A stretch of DNA of 5,899 nt, taken from NCBI GenBank assembly GCA_015265235.1, contig JABZYJ010000116.1, forward strand, positions 1-5,899, in the 5' to 3' direction. The position numbers and the translations under genes were made by a program. How positions within the stretch are numbered: the first letter of the stretch is position 1; each line of letters starts with the position of its first letter. Positions 1-5,727 of the stretch are shown one piece after another. The notes under the pieces are model-generated. The model worked only from the letters and a program-made list of their open reading frames with translations, did no database searches and had not been told where the DNA came from. The DNA comes from Selenomonas sp. Its GTDB lineage: Bacteria; Bacillota; Negativicutes; Selenomonadales; Selenomonadaceae.

Positions 1-844
1 CCAGCTCTGCCATGCTGATCTCGGGATGGGCGCGCCGCATCTCTGCCGTCTCGCGCAGGTCGGCAGGAAGCGCGGCGAGCCGTCCGCTGCGCGCCAGCCG
101 CTCAATCGCCGCGAGCTGATCTGCTGCGGCATCCACCGCACGCTGGAGGTTCGCCGTCTCGACGTTGACGAGGCGGTTCACCTGTGCGCGCACTTCCTTG
201 AGGTTGCGCGCGACCTCAATCTCCTCTGCCGCCTCCTCCGCGCCGATGAGCGAGAGGAAATCCATGACGGCATCGCCCTCTTTGAGATAGACAACGTACA
301 TCTCGTGGCGGTCGGTCAGCCCGACAGGAAAATGCAAGCGACGCAGGAGTGTATGGAGTGCGCGCGCCATCTCCTCGCTCCGCGCCGTGATCTCGAGGTG
401 GCACGCTGCCTCGGGACGATTGACGCTGCCGCCGCCGAGAAATGCACCGCGCAGATAGGCGGCGCGACAGCACTTTTTGCGCAGCAGGGCGAGATCGCTC
501 GTGCTGCGCAGGCTCCCCCCCGCAAAGCCGAGCTGCGCAAGCAGCGGCGTCACGGCTGCGCCGGCGGCAATATTGACGATGTAGGTGCGCCGCCGCAGCT
601 GCGGCATGCGCTCCATCGCGACGGAGGTCTCAATCGCGCCGTCCATCGCGCGCAGCAGACGGATGACGCGGCGCGCTACGGCAGCACTCGCCGCCGTAAA
701 GCGCAGCCCCGCCCCGCGCGCACCGTCCGTCTGCACGGAGGCACCCATGCGCAGGAGTGCCGCGAGCTCTGCCGTCTGACAGCAGGCACGGTCGACATCC
801 GTGCGCGAGAGCGCATTTTTCACATCCGCAGCAAAGGACGGCAT
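1..844 (-). CDS. whiA: DNA-binding protein WhiA, 3' end cut by the window edge
   Basis: WhiA is a LAGLIDADG-homing-endonuclease-derived DNA-binding protein, linked to sporulation transcription in Streptomyces and to division and chromosome segregation in Bacillus. The minus strand reads open for 281 codons from the ATG at 844 to the left edge with no stop or frameshift. The N-terminus begins MPSFAADVKNAL. The family's most conserved block follows at residues 125-142 (CCRAAYLRGAFLGGGSVN), then HLEI near 150, YLKEGDAV in the second LAGLIDADG half, and VNRLVNVETANLQ. This matches Bacillus WhiA almost segment by segment; Bacillus has NCETAN where this protein has NVETAN. The visible part stops at HPEISMAEL, where the C-terminal helix-turn-helix begins, so about 35-45 residues are missing compared with the usual 310-330. 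The start lies one base after the yvcK stop, with only a weak GGGTG-like ribosome site inside yvcK, which suggests coupled translation. Last visible gene of the operon. Confidence 0.95.
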   Translation of the reverse strand, partial: MPSFAADVKNALSRTDVDRACCQTAELAALLRMGASVQTDGARGAGLRFTAASAAVARRVIRLLRAMDGAIETSVAMERMPQLRRRTYIVNIAAGAAVTPLLAQLGFAGGSLRSTSDLALLRKKCCRAAYLRGAFLGGGSVNRPEAACHLEITARSEEMARALHTLLRRLHFPVGLTDRHEMYVVYLKEGDAVMDFLSLIGAEEAAEEIEVARNLKEVRAQVNRLVNVETANLQRAVDAAADQLAAIERLARSGRLAALPADLRETAEMRRAHPEISMAEL

Positions 845-845
845 C

Positions 846-2141
846 TCAGTTCACCCGAAAGTCGTAGACCATGCGCATGACGTTGCGGCTGAGCTTGTCG
901 GGATCGTGGCGCACGGCATCCGTTTGACTAATGATGTCCGCCGCAACGAATCCGATGCCGAGGGCGTTGATCGCCTCCTCGTCCACGGCGACGGGGTAGA
1001 TGTCCTGTGCGGCGTACTGTTTGCGCAGCTCGGCAGAGATCGGCGCGTTATTGACGAGCATGAAGTCGATCGTTCCGCGCCCTGCGTGCTTGAGGATTGC
1101 CTCTGCGTGCATGGACGCCGTATAGCCATCGGTCTCACCGGGCTGGGTCATCACGTTGCAGATGTAGATCTTGAGGGCGTTGCTTTTGCGCAGCTCCTCG
1201 GCAACACCGCTGACGAGGAGGTTCGGCATGATGCTCGTATAGAGACTGCCGGGGCCGAGGATGATCGCATCCGCCGTGCGGATCGCCTCGAGGGCGGAGG
1301 GCACAGGCGCGACATCCTGCGGGAACAGGCGCACGCGGCGGATGCGTCCCGGCACCTCGGGGATGCGTGACTCGCCCTCGACGACTGTTCCGTCCTCGAG
1401 GATCGCGTCGAGCCGCACGGACTCCTTCGATGCGGGCAGGACACGCCCCTTGACCGCGAGAACCTTCGAGGACTCGCGCAGTGCCGTCTCCATGTCGCCC
1501 GTGACCTCCGCCATCGCCGCGAGGAAGAGATTGCCGAAGCTGTGTCCCGCGAGGTCGCTTGAGCCCTCAAAGCGGTGCTGAAAGAGTTTTTCCATCAGCG
1601 GCTCGGTATCGGCAAGCGCGACGAGACAGTTGCGCAAATCGCCCGGCGGGATGATGCCGAGCTCCTCGCGCAGACGCCCCGAGGAGCCGCCGTCATCCGC
1701 CACCGTCACGACGGCAGTCACGTTGCTCGTCAGTTCCTTGATACCGCGCAGGAGCACCGAGAGCCCATGTCCGCCGCCGATCACCGTGACGGTCGGGCCA
1801 CGGCTGAGCCGCGTTTTTTCATAGACCATATCCACGAGACGCGCTGACGTGCCCTCGGGCATCAGGGCCGTGATGACGGAGCGGATAACGTGGCGCGTTG
1901 CCACGAGCATGAGGACGCTGCCGACGAGGAAGGCAAGTGCGCCTGCCACTGCCGTGAAGCCGTAGTCATAGCTGCCCTGCCATGTATAGACAAAGCGGAA
2001 GATCGCCTCCTCGATGGCGTCGATGTACTTATAGTTGAAGATCAGTGCAACGCCCAGTCCGACAAGGAGCGTGCCCAGCGCAAAGACAAAGAGCCAGCGC
2101 TTGAACCCCATGCCGGGATAGAGCCATTTTATCAGATGCAT
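846..2141 (-). CDS. yvcK: YvcK/CofD-like family protein (gluconeogenesis factor) with N-terminal membrane anchor
   Basis: 431 residues. The YvcK domain (CofD-like fold) starts near residue 115. Visible motifs are IGGGHG (121-126), TVADDGGSSGRLR (146-158), PPGDLRN (165-171), GHSFGN (199-204), GPGSLYTS (296-303) and CNVMTQPGETDGY (328-340). These form the nucleotide-sugar pocket in the family. In Bacillus, YvcK is needed for growth on gluconeogenic carbon sources and for normal cell shape, and it binds UDP-GlcNAc; no enzymatic reaction is established. The Bacillus protein is about 317 residues. This one carries about 110 extra N-terminal residues with two hydrophobic segments, roughly 16-36 and 62-82, separated by a short stretch with several charged residues, so the soluble domain is probably held at the cytoplasmic membrane face. 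The ATG at 2141 is 7 bases after the rapZ stop, with GAGGGA (2152-2157) upstream inside rapZ. An alternative ATG at residue 11 has no visible ribosome site. Stop is TGA at 846. Confidence 0.95.
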   Translation of the reverse strand: MHLIKWLYPGMGFKRWLFVFALGTLLVGLGVALIFNYKYIDAIEEAIFRFVYTWQGSYDYGFTAVAGALAFLVGSVLMLVATRHVIRSVITALMPEGTSARLVDMVYEKTRLSRGPTVTVIGGGHGLSVLLRGIKELTSNVTAVVTVADDGGSSGRLREELGIIPPGDLRNCLVALADTEPLMEKLFQHRFEGSSDLAGHSFGNLFLAAMAEVTGDMETALRESSKVLAVKGRVLPASKESVRLDAILEDGTVVEGESRIPEVPGRIRRVRLFPQDVAPVPSALEAIRTADAIILGPGSLYTSIMPNLLVSGVAEELRKSNALKIYICNVMTQPGETDGYTASMHAEAILKHAGRGTIDFMLVNNAPISAELRKQYAAQDIYPVAVDEEAINALGIGFVAADIISQTDAVRHDPDKLSRNVMRMVYDFRVN

Positions 2142-2148
2142 GGATTCG

Positions 2149-3060
2149 TCATCCCTCGCTCACGTGTTCCTGCACCTCATTCTTCATGAGGTCACGATGT
2201 TCCAGTCGTGCCGCGTAGTGCTTCTTGATGCGGTCGTAGAGATGCTTTGCAATAAAGACACTGCGGTGCATCCCGCCCGTACAGCCGACGGCGATCACGA
2301 GCTGGCTTTTCCTCTCCTTCACATACTGCGGCAGGAGAAAATCGACGAAGTTGTCGAGATGTTCCTCGAACTTCTGCGTCACATCCCATGACTCGATGTA
2401 GGACGCGACCTGCGGAACAGTGCCGCTCTTGCTGCGGAGAGAGTCGATGTAGAACGGGTTCGGCAAAAAGCGCACGTCGAAGACGAGATCGGCATCGAGT
2501 GGGATGCCGTACTTAAAGCCAAACGAAAGGATGTTCACGCTCATCTGCGCATCCGCGCCCGGCGCATCGTAGTGGCGGCGGATGATGTCGCGCAGCTCCG
2601 CCTTACGCAGTTTCGATGTGTCGACGATCTGCGTCGCACGTTCCCGTATGGGCGCGAGGCGGTTCCGCTCGCGCGTCACGCCCTCGGAGATGCGCGCATC
2701 AGGAGCGAGCGGATGCGGCCGCCGCGTCTCCTTGTAGCGGCGGATGATCACGTCGTCCGAGGCCTCGATAAAGAGCAGCTCGTAGGGCACGCCGCCCGCA
2801 TCCAGCTCACCGAGCACGCGCACAAAGTCGTCGAAGAACTCGCGGCTGCGCGTGTCCACCACGATGGCGGCACGGCTGATCTGCCCGTGCGTCTCACGGC
2901 AGAGATCAATGAACTTTGGAATGAATACCGGCGGGAGGTTGTCCACGCAAAAGTAGCCGAGATCCTCCATATAGCGCGCGGCGAGCGACTTTCCGCCGCC
3001 CGACAGTCCCGTCACGATCACGGGACGGAATTTCTCTGCGGGATGTTTCATATCCATCAT
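2149..3060 (-). CDS. rapZ: RapZ/YvcJ family nucleotide-binding protein
   Basis: P-loop protein of the RapZ (YvcJ) family. The Bacillus member binds and hydrolyses nucleotides and affects competence. The E. coli member is an RNA-binding adaptor controlling glucosamine-6-phosphate synthase through small RNAs. Numbered from the ATG at 3060 (303 residues): Walker A GLSGGGKS at 18-25, DNLPP at about 40-44, a VDTRS segment near 68-72, and the family signature GCTGGMHRSV at about 259-268 in the C-terminal domain. Length is close to the usual 280-295. The start is uncertain. An in-frame GTG at 3066 overlaps the ribosome site AAGGGG (3066-3071) and is unlikely. ATG at 3060 (5-base spacing), ATG at 3057 (8-base spacing) and ATG at 3051 are all possible; 3057 has the spacing closest to the neighbouring genes. 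Sits 9 bases after the upstream phosphatase stop and 7 bases before yvcK. Whether it acts on RNA here, as in enterobacteria, cannot be seen. Confidence 0.95.
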   Translation of the reverse strand: MMDMKHPAEKFRPVIVTGLSGGGKSLAARYMEDLGYFCVDNLPPVFIPKFIDLCRETHGQISRAAIVVDTRSREFFDDFVRVLGELDAGGVPYELLFIEASDDVIIRRYKETRRPHPLAPDARISEGVTRERNRLAPIRERATQIVDTSKLRKAELRDIIRRHYDAPGADAQMSVNILSFGFKYGIPLDADLVFDVRFLPNPFYIDSLRSKSGTVPQVASYIESWDVTQKFEEHLDNFVDFLLPQYVKERKSQLVIAVGCTGGMHRSVFIAKHLYDRIKKHYAARLEHRDLMKNEVQEHVSEG

Positions 3061-3069
3061 CGTCACCCC

Positions 3070-3864
3070 TTACAGTACAAATTTTTCTACGGCGGCGGCA
3101 ATCCCGTTTTCATCGTTGGATGCCGTGACATAGGATGCATGCTCCTTCGCCACGGGGAGGCCGTTCGCCGGGACGACAGAGAATGCGCCCATCGAGAGCA
3201 TCTCCACATCGTTGTCCGCATCGCCTGCAACCATGACCTCGTCCATGGTCAGCCCCAGCGCGTCGGCGAGGGCGCGCACGCCGACCGCCTTGCTCGTGCC
3301 GGGCGGCGTGATGTCGACGCTCGTCCCCGTGTTCTGCTGGCCACAGACGGCATCGCCGAACGCCTCCGCCACGGTGCGTGCATGATGGGCAATCCCCTGA
3401 TCGAGGTCGCGCAGGACGAACTGCGGCACCTCATCGACGTAGCGCAGGTAGTCCTCCCCCGCCGCATGGACGCGGAAATTCGCCGTCGTCCGATAGGCAG
3501 TGAAATAGTCCTCCCGATACGTGGGCGCATAGATCTCCGCCCCGCTGTACCAGTTCACATACCAGTCCCGCGCATAGCAGAACGTCAGGAACTCCCCGAC
3601 AAATGCGGGGTCAAAATAGCGGGCAAAGAGCGGCGCCTCCGCCCCCGTGCCGACGTATGCTCCGTTGCAGCAGACGACGGGCGCACGCGAGCCGAGCAGC
3701 CGCGCAAAGTGGAGCGCGGAGCACAGCATCCGCCCCGTCGCAATGGTGACGGTGACGCCGCGCGCCATGGCGCGTGCGAGGATGTCCTTCGTCCGCACCG
3801 TGATCGTCTTGTCCGAGGTCAGGAGCGTGCCATCGAGATCGAGTGCGATGAGTTTGATCGCCAT
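3070..3864 (-). CDS. Cof-type HAD-IIB family phosphatase (second of tandem pair)
   Basis: 264-residue haloacid-dehalogenase superfamily hydrolase, expected to be a cytosolic Mg-dependent phosphatase acting on sugar phosphates or similar small phosphoesters. Motif I is DLDGT, with nucleophile D9 and acid/base D11. Motif II is the threonine of IATGR (T43). Motif III is K192 in GTSKAVG. Motif IV is GDADND (214-219). A C2-type cap lies between motifs II and III, rich in aromatic residues (WYVNWYSGAEIYAP). Length suits the Cof family (260-290). The reading frame stays open upstream to 4014, but that stretch overlaps the preceding gene and is arginine-rich shadow sequence. The ATG at 3864 has GAGGG (3872-3876) at 7-base spacing and puts the DLDGT motif where the family has it. 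It begins 4 bases after the upstream HAD gene. The usual AMGNA motif after motif IV is replaced by VVPANG. Substrate unknown. Confidence 0.92.
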   Translation of the reverse strand: MAIKLIALDLDGTLLTSDKTITVRTKDILARAMARGVTVTIATGRMLCSALHFARLLGSRAPVVCCNGAYVGTGAEAPLFARYFDPAFVGEFLTFCYARDWYVNWYSGAEIYAPTYREDYFTAYRTTANFRVHAAGEDYLRYVDEVPQFVLRDLDQGIAHHARTVAEAFGDAVCGQQNTGTSVDITPPGTSKAVGVRALADALGLTMDEVMVAGDADNDVEMLSMGAFSVVPANGLPVAKEHASYVTASNDENGIAAAVEKFVL

Positions 3865-3868
3865 GCCT

Positions 3869-4705
3869 TCACCCTCTCCGCATCGGAACGGGTGCATCCG
3901 CACCCATGCCGAGCACATACGTATAGATTGCCGCCGCAAGGCCATTCTCAGCGCAGGACAGCGTCTCGCAGTCCGCCTCCGCCTTGACCTCGGGGAAGGC
4001 GTTCCCCATTGCAACGCTCGTGCCTGCCGCCTTCAGCATCGGCAGGTCATTGTACGCATCGCCGATCGCCATTGTCTCCGCAATGGGGATATCCAGCTTT
4101 GCCGCGAGTGCCGTGAGCGCCGACGCCTTCGAAACGCCCTTCACGACGATCTCGACGAGCCGATCCGCCGAGCGCGTCACGTCGATCTGCGCACCGAACG
4201 CACCTAGGATCTCCTGCGCGCGCGCCTCACTCACGTCGCGCCCCTCCGTCACGAGGAGCAGCTTGCAGTTCCCCGCGAGATGCGCGAGCATCCCGTCCTG
4301 TCCGACCGCCTCGCCCGTGAGTTTCTGCGAGTCCTCGTAGAAGCGCGACTCCTCGCAGGCGGCGGCGTAGCGGAGCACGCCCGCGCTGTAGCTCTGGATG
4401 TACCAGCCGCGCGCCTGAGCGAATGTGATGATGTCGCGTGCGAGCGACGGGTCGAGGGCGTACTCCTCATAGACGCGTCCGCTCGGGCTCTTGATGAGCG
4501 CCCCGTTGTAGGCGATGATCGGCACATCGACGCCGAGTGCCTCAGCGACGGGCAGTGCCGCCTCGAACATGCGCCCCGTCGCAATCGTCACGGTAATCCC
4601 CGCGCGCACGGCACACTGTACCGCTGCGATATTCTCTGCTGAAACGACATTGCCGTTTGGCAGCATCGTACCGTCCAGATCCGACACAAATAACTTTACC
4701 GCCAT
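3869..4705 (-). CDS. Cof-type HAD-IIB family phosphatase (first of tandem pair, operon head)
   Basis: 278-residue HAD superfamily hydrolase, paralogous to the gene that follows it. Motif I is DLDGT (D9, D11), motif II is T43 in IATGR, motif III is K193 in GVSKASAL, motif IV is GDAYND (215-220), followed by the typical SVAMGNAFPEVK segment of Cof-type proteins. The cap contains GWYIQSYSAG, the counterpart of DWYVNWYSGA in the neighbour, which supports duplication from a common ancestor. All catalytic residues are present, so it should be an active phosphatase; the substrate (sugar phosphate, flavin or pyridoxal phosphate precursors are known for the family) cannot be told. The frame extends to a GTG at 4750, but ATG 4705 has a strong GGAGGGG (4714-4720) at 8-base spacing and gives the canonical N-terminus. 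The C-terminus carries about 13 residues after the conserved end (GADAPVPMRRG), which run up to the next gene's ribosome site. Probably the first gene of the five-gene operon. Confidence 0.92.
   Translation of the reverse strand: MAVKLFVSDLDGTMLPNGNVVSAENIAAVQCAVRAGITVTIATGRMFEAALPVAEALGVDVPIIAYNGALIKSPSGRVYEEYALDPSLARDIITFAQARGWYIQSYSAGVLRYAAACEESRFYEDSQKLTGEAVGQDGMLAHLAGNCKLLLVTEGRDVSEARAQEILGAFGAQIDVTRSADRLVEIVVKGVSKASALTALAAKLDIPIAETMAIGDAYNDLPMLKAAGTSVAMGNAFPEVKAEADCETLSCAENGLAAAIYTYVLGMGADAPVPMRRG
3872..3876 (-). promoter_or_regulatory. Ribosome binding site of the second HAD gene
   Basis: GAGGG on the minus strand, 7 bases before the ATG at 3864 and overlapping the 3' end of the preceding gene. 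It supports trimming the open frame that runs up to 4014. Confidence 0.65.
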
Positions 4706-4713
4706 AGTAGTCT

Positions 4714-4720
4714 CCCCTCC
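4714..4720 (-). promoter_or_regulatory. Ribosome binding site of the first HAD gene
   Basis: GGAGGGG on the minus strand, 8 bases before the ATG at 4705. It decides against the longer in-frame start at 4750. Confidence 0.75.
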
Positions 4721-4766
4721 GTATCCATTTCCCAAGCATTCCTCCTGCACATCCCACGGGAAACTG

Positions 4767-4796
4767 CTGACAAAATCATTTCCCCTATGCTATAAT
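4767..4796 (+). promoter_or_regulatory. Sigma-70/SigA-type promoter with extended -10
   Basis: A -35-like CTGACA (4767-4772, five of six matching TTGACA) is followed after 18 bases by a perfect TATAAT (4791-4796). A TG at 4788-4789, one base before the hexamer, makes an extended -10. Transcription would begin near 4803, about 20 bases before the GTG start at 4824, giving a very short leader. It lies in a locally AT-richer stretch between divergent genes and reads into the plus-strand arm. It is the best promoter in the window. No matching minus-strand promoter for the HAD-rapZ-yvcK-whiA operon could be recognised between 4706 and 4823. Confidence 0.75.
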
Positions 4797-4810
4797 CATC
4801 TCAATCAAGA

Positions 4811-4816
4811 AAGGAG
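4811..4816 (+). promoter_or_regulatory. Ribosome binding site of the 162-residue protein
   Basis: AAGGAG, 7 bases before a GTG codon at 4824. It fixes the start at GTG, although the reading frame remains open far upstream through the antisense of the divergent HAD gene. Confidence 0.75.
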
Positions 4817-4823
4817 CGTTCCT

Positions 4824-5312
4824 GTGCTCAGCATCTTTCGCCAACTGATCGTCGTCGTCGCCCTGCTCCTCATCCTCGTCGGCATCTTCGGGCTCTCGTA
4901 CACGTACCGCATCGATCATCGCAGTGCGCGCAGTCTCTCTGCGTACGCGACCATTGATTTTCGCGCATCCTATACCGGAGAGGGACGGCTCGAGGGCGCG
5001 ACGTTGTCCCTGCTCGACTATCGCTACGACGGTGCGAAGTTCCTGCCCGACGTCATCCTCTACACCGACGGAGCGGCGTGGGAGATGAAGGCGGCGACAA
5101 AGTATACGCCGCATCCCGTAGAGGGCGCGGACAGCCCCTACAAGAACGAGAACAAGATGTTCCTCGTGTTCCCGCGCGCCAGCCTGCCCGCCATCCGCAA
5201 GGCAGTGAGCATCCGGCTGCGCTTCTATTACGACAACGGGCAGACCATCGACCTCCCGCTGAACGAGTCCGACCTCGCCTATTGGCAGCGCGAGCTCAGT
5301 CAGGGGATTTAA
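4824..5312 (+). CDS. Unrecognised membrane-anchored protein, 162 residues
   Basis: I do not recognise this family. It starts at GTG with a well-placed AAGGAG site and an extended -10 promoter just upstream. The N-terminus (MLSIFRQ) is followed by one hydrophobic helix at about 8-26, with a single arginine before it and YRIDHR after it. This suggests a type II (N-in) anchor or an uncleaved signal, with about 135 residues outside the membrane. No lipobox cysteine is present; indeed the whole protein has no cysteine. The exposed part alternates hydrophobic and polar residues, as in a beta-rich domain (SLLDYRYDG, FLPDVILYTDG, MFLVFPRASL, IRLRFYYDNGQTIDLPL), and is rich in tyrosine and aspartate. 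No catalytic motif is evident. It could be a small envelope protein with an immunoglobulin-like or lipocalin-like fold, but this is a guess. It ends in TAA at 5312, followed by an AT-rich spacer before the NusG-II gene, so co-transcription is possible but not certain. Confidence 0.85.
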   Translation: MLSIFRQLIVVVALLLILVGIFGLSYTYRIDHRSARSLSAYATIDFRASYTGEGRLEGATLSLLDYRYDGAKFLPDVILYTDGAAWEMKAATKYTPHPVEGADSPYKNENKMFLVFPRASLPAIRKAVSIRLRFYYDNGQTIDLPLNESDLAYWQRELSQGI

Positions 5313-5387
5313 GGAAGCACTGATAAATGCAATGATTCCTTATTTATTGTACTGTGATAAAAAACATTCGTCAAGGCAGGACTGACC
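5313..5387 (+). other. AT-rich intergenic spacer with inverted repeats
   Basis: 75 bases, clearly richer in A and T than the genes on either side, starting directly at the upstream stop codon. It contains a perfect 6-base inverted repeat ATAAAT (5323-5328) / ATTTAT (5342-5347) and a second interrupted one, GGAAGCA (5313-5319) with TGC (5328-5330) and TTCC (5336-5339). TGTGATAAA (5353-5361) resembles an extended -10, but no good -35 is seen 16-18 bases upstream. AAGGCAGGA (5373-5381) is the ribosome site of the next gene. It may hold a weak terminator, a promoter, or a fragment of a dispersed repeat; the sequence does not decide between them. Confidence 0.4.
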
Positions 5388-5726
5388 ATGAAGAAAAATG
5401 ACCTCATACTGATCGCTGCGCTGCTCCTCCTCTGCGGGATCGGCGCAATATTTTTTGCGCTGCGCACGGACGGTGCAGCACGTCACGCGGTCATCACGCA
5501 GGACGGCACACAGCTCTATGACATCCCGCTCACGGGACACACGGGGACGGAGGACATACAGATTGCGGATGCACACGGCGAGAACACGATCCGCATCGAG
5601 GGGGAGAGCATTTCTGTTATCCATGCGGACTGCCCCGATCAGGTCTGTGTGCGGACAGGACGCGCAGAGAAAAAGGGGGACGTGATCGCCTGCCTCCCGC
5701 ATAAACTCCTGATCGAAGTGAAATGA
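5388..5726 (+). CDS. NusG domain II-containing protein (membrane-anchored)
   Basis: 112 residues, matching the NusG_II family: a small protein with one N-terminal helix and a domain resembling NusG domain II, unrelated in role to the transcription factor NusG as far as is known. After MKKND comes a hydrophobic segment at about 6-25, then a beta-rich extracytoplasmic domain. The family's conserved blocks are present: DCPDQVCVRTG (81-91) and ACLPHKLLIEV (101-111), with cysteines 82, 87 and 102. These cysteines are typical and could form a disulfide or bind a cofactor. The ATG at 5388 has AAGGCAGGA (5373-5381) 6 bases upstream. The stop is one base before the next gene's ATG, so the two are probably translated together. 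In Firmicutes this gene commonly neighbours Gx-family, ApbE-like or FMN-binding genes, which suggests a part in a membrane flavin/quinone process; its exact function is unknown. Confidence 0.92.
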   Translation: MKKNDLILIAALLLLCGIGAIFFALRTDGAARHAVITQDGTQLYDIPLTGHTGTEDIQIADAHGENTIRIEGESISVIHADCPDQVCVRTGRAEKKGDVIACLPHKLLIEVK

Positions 5727-5727
5727 C

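Noticed and set aside
26..880. Plus-strand open frame of 284 codons opposite whiA
   Set aside because: The minus strand here encodes an unbroken WhiA; the plus-strand product is Arg/Cys/His-rich shadow sequence without recognisable domains.
801..1370. Plus-strand open frame of 189 codons opposite yvcK
   Set aside because: It lies wholly within the conserved C-terminal half of YvcK; third-position GC bias explains the absence of stops.
2572..3987. Plus-strand open frame of 471 codons opposite rapZ and the second HAD gene
   Set aside because: It is antisense to two clearly conserved genes, is rich in Arg/His/Ala as expected of a GC-rich shadow frame, and has no family motif.
3865..4014. 50-codon N-terminal extension of the second HAD protein
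   Set aside because: It overlaps the preceding HAD gene, is arginine-rich, and the ATG at 3864 has a good ribosome site and gives the family N-terminus.
4515..4823. Upstream in-frame extension of the 162-residue protein
   Set aside because: It runs antisense to the divergent HAD gene and across the promoter; the GTG at 4824 has a properly spaced AAGGAG.
5313..5340. Rho-independent terminator after the 162-residue protein
   Set aside because: The possible stem is interrupted and AT-rich, and no T-run follows; too weak to call.
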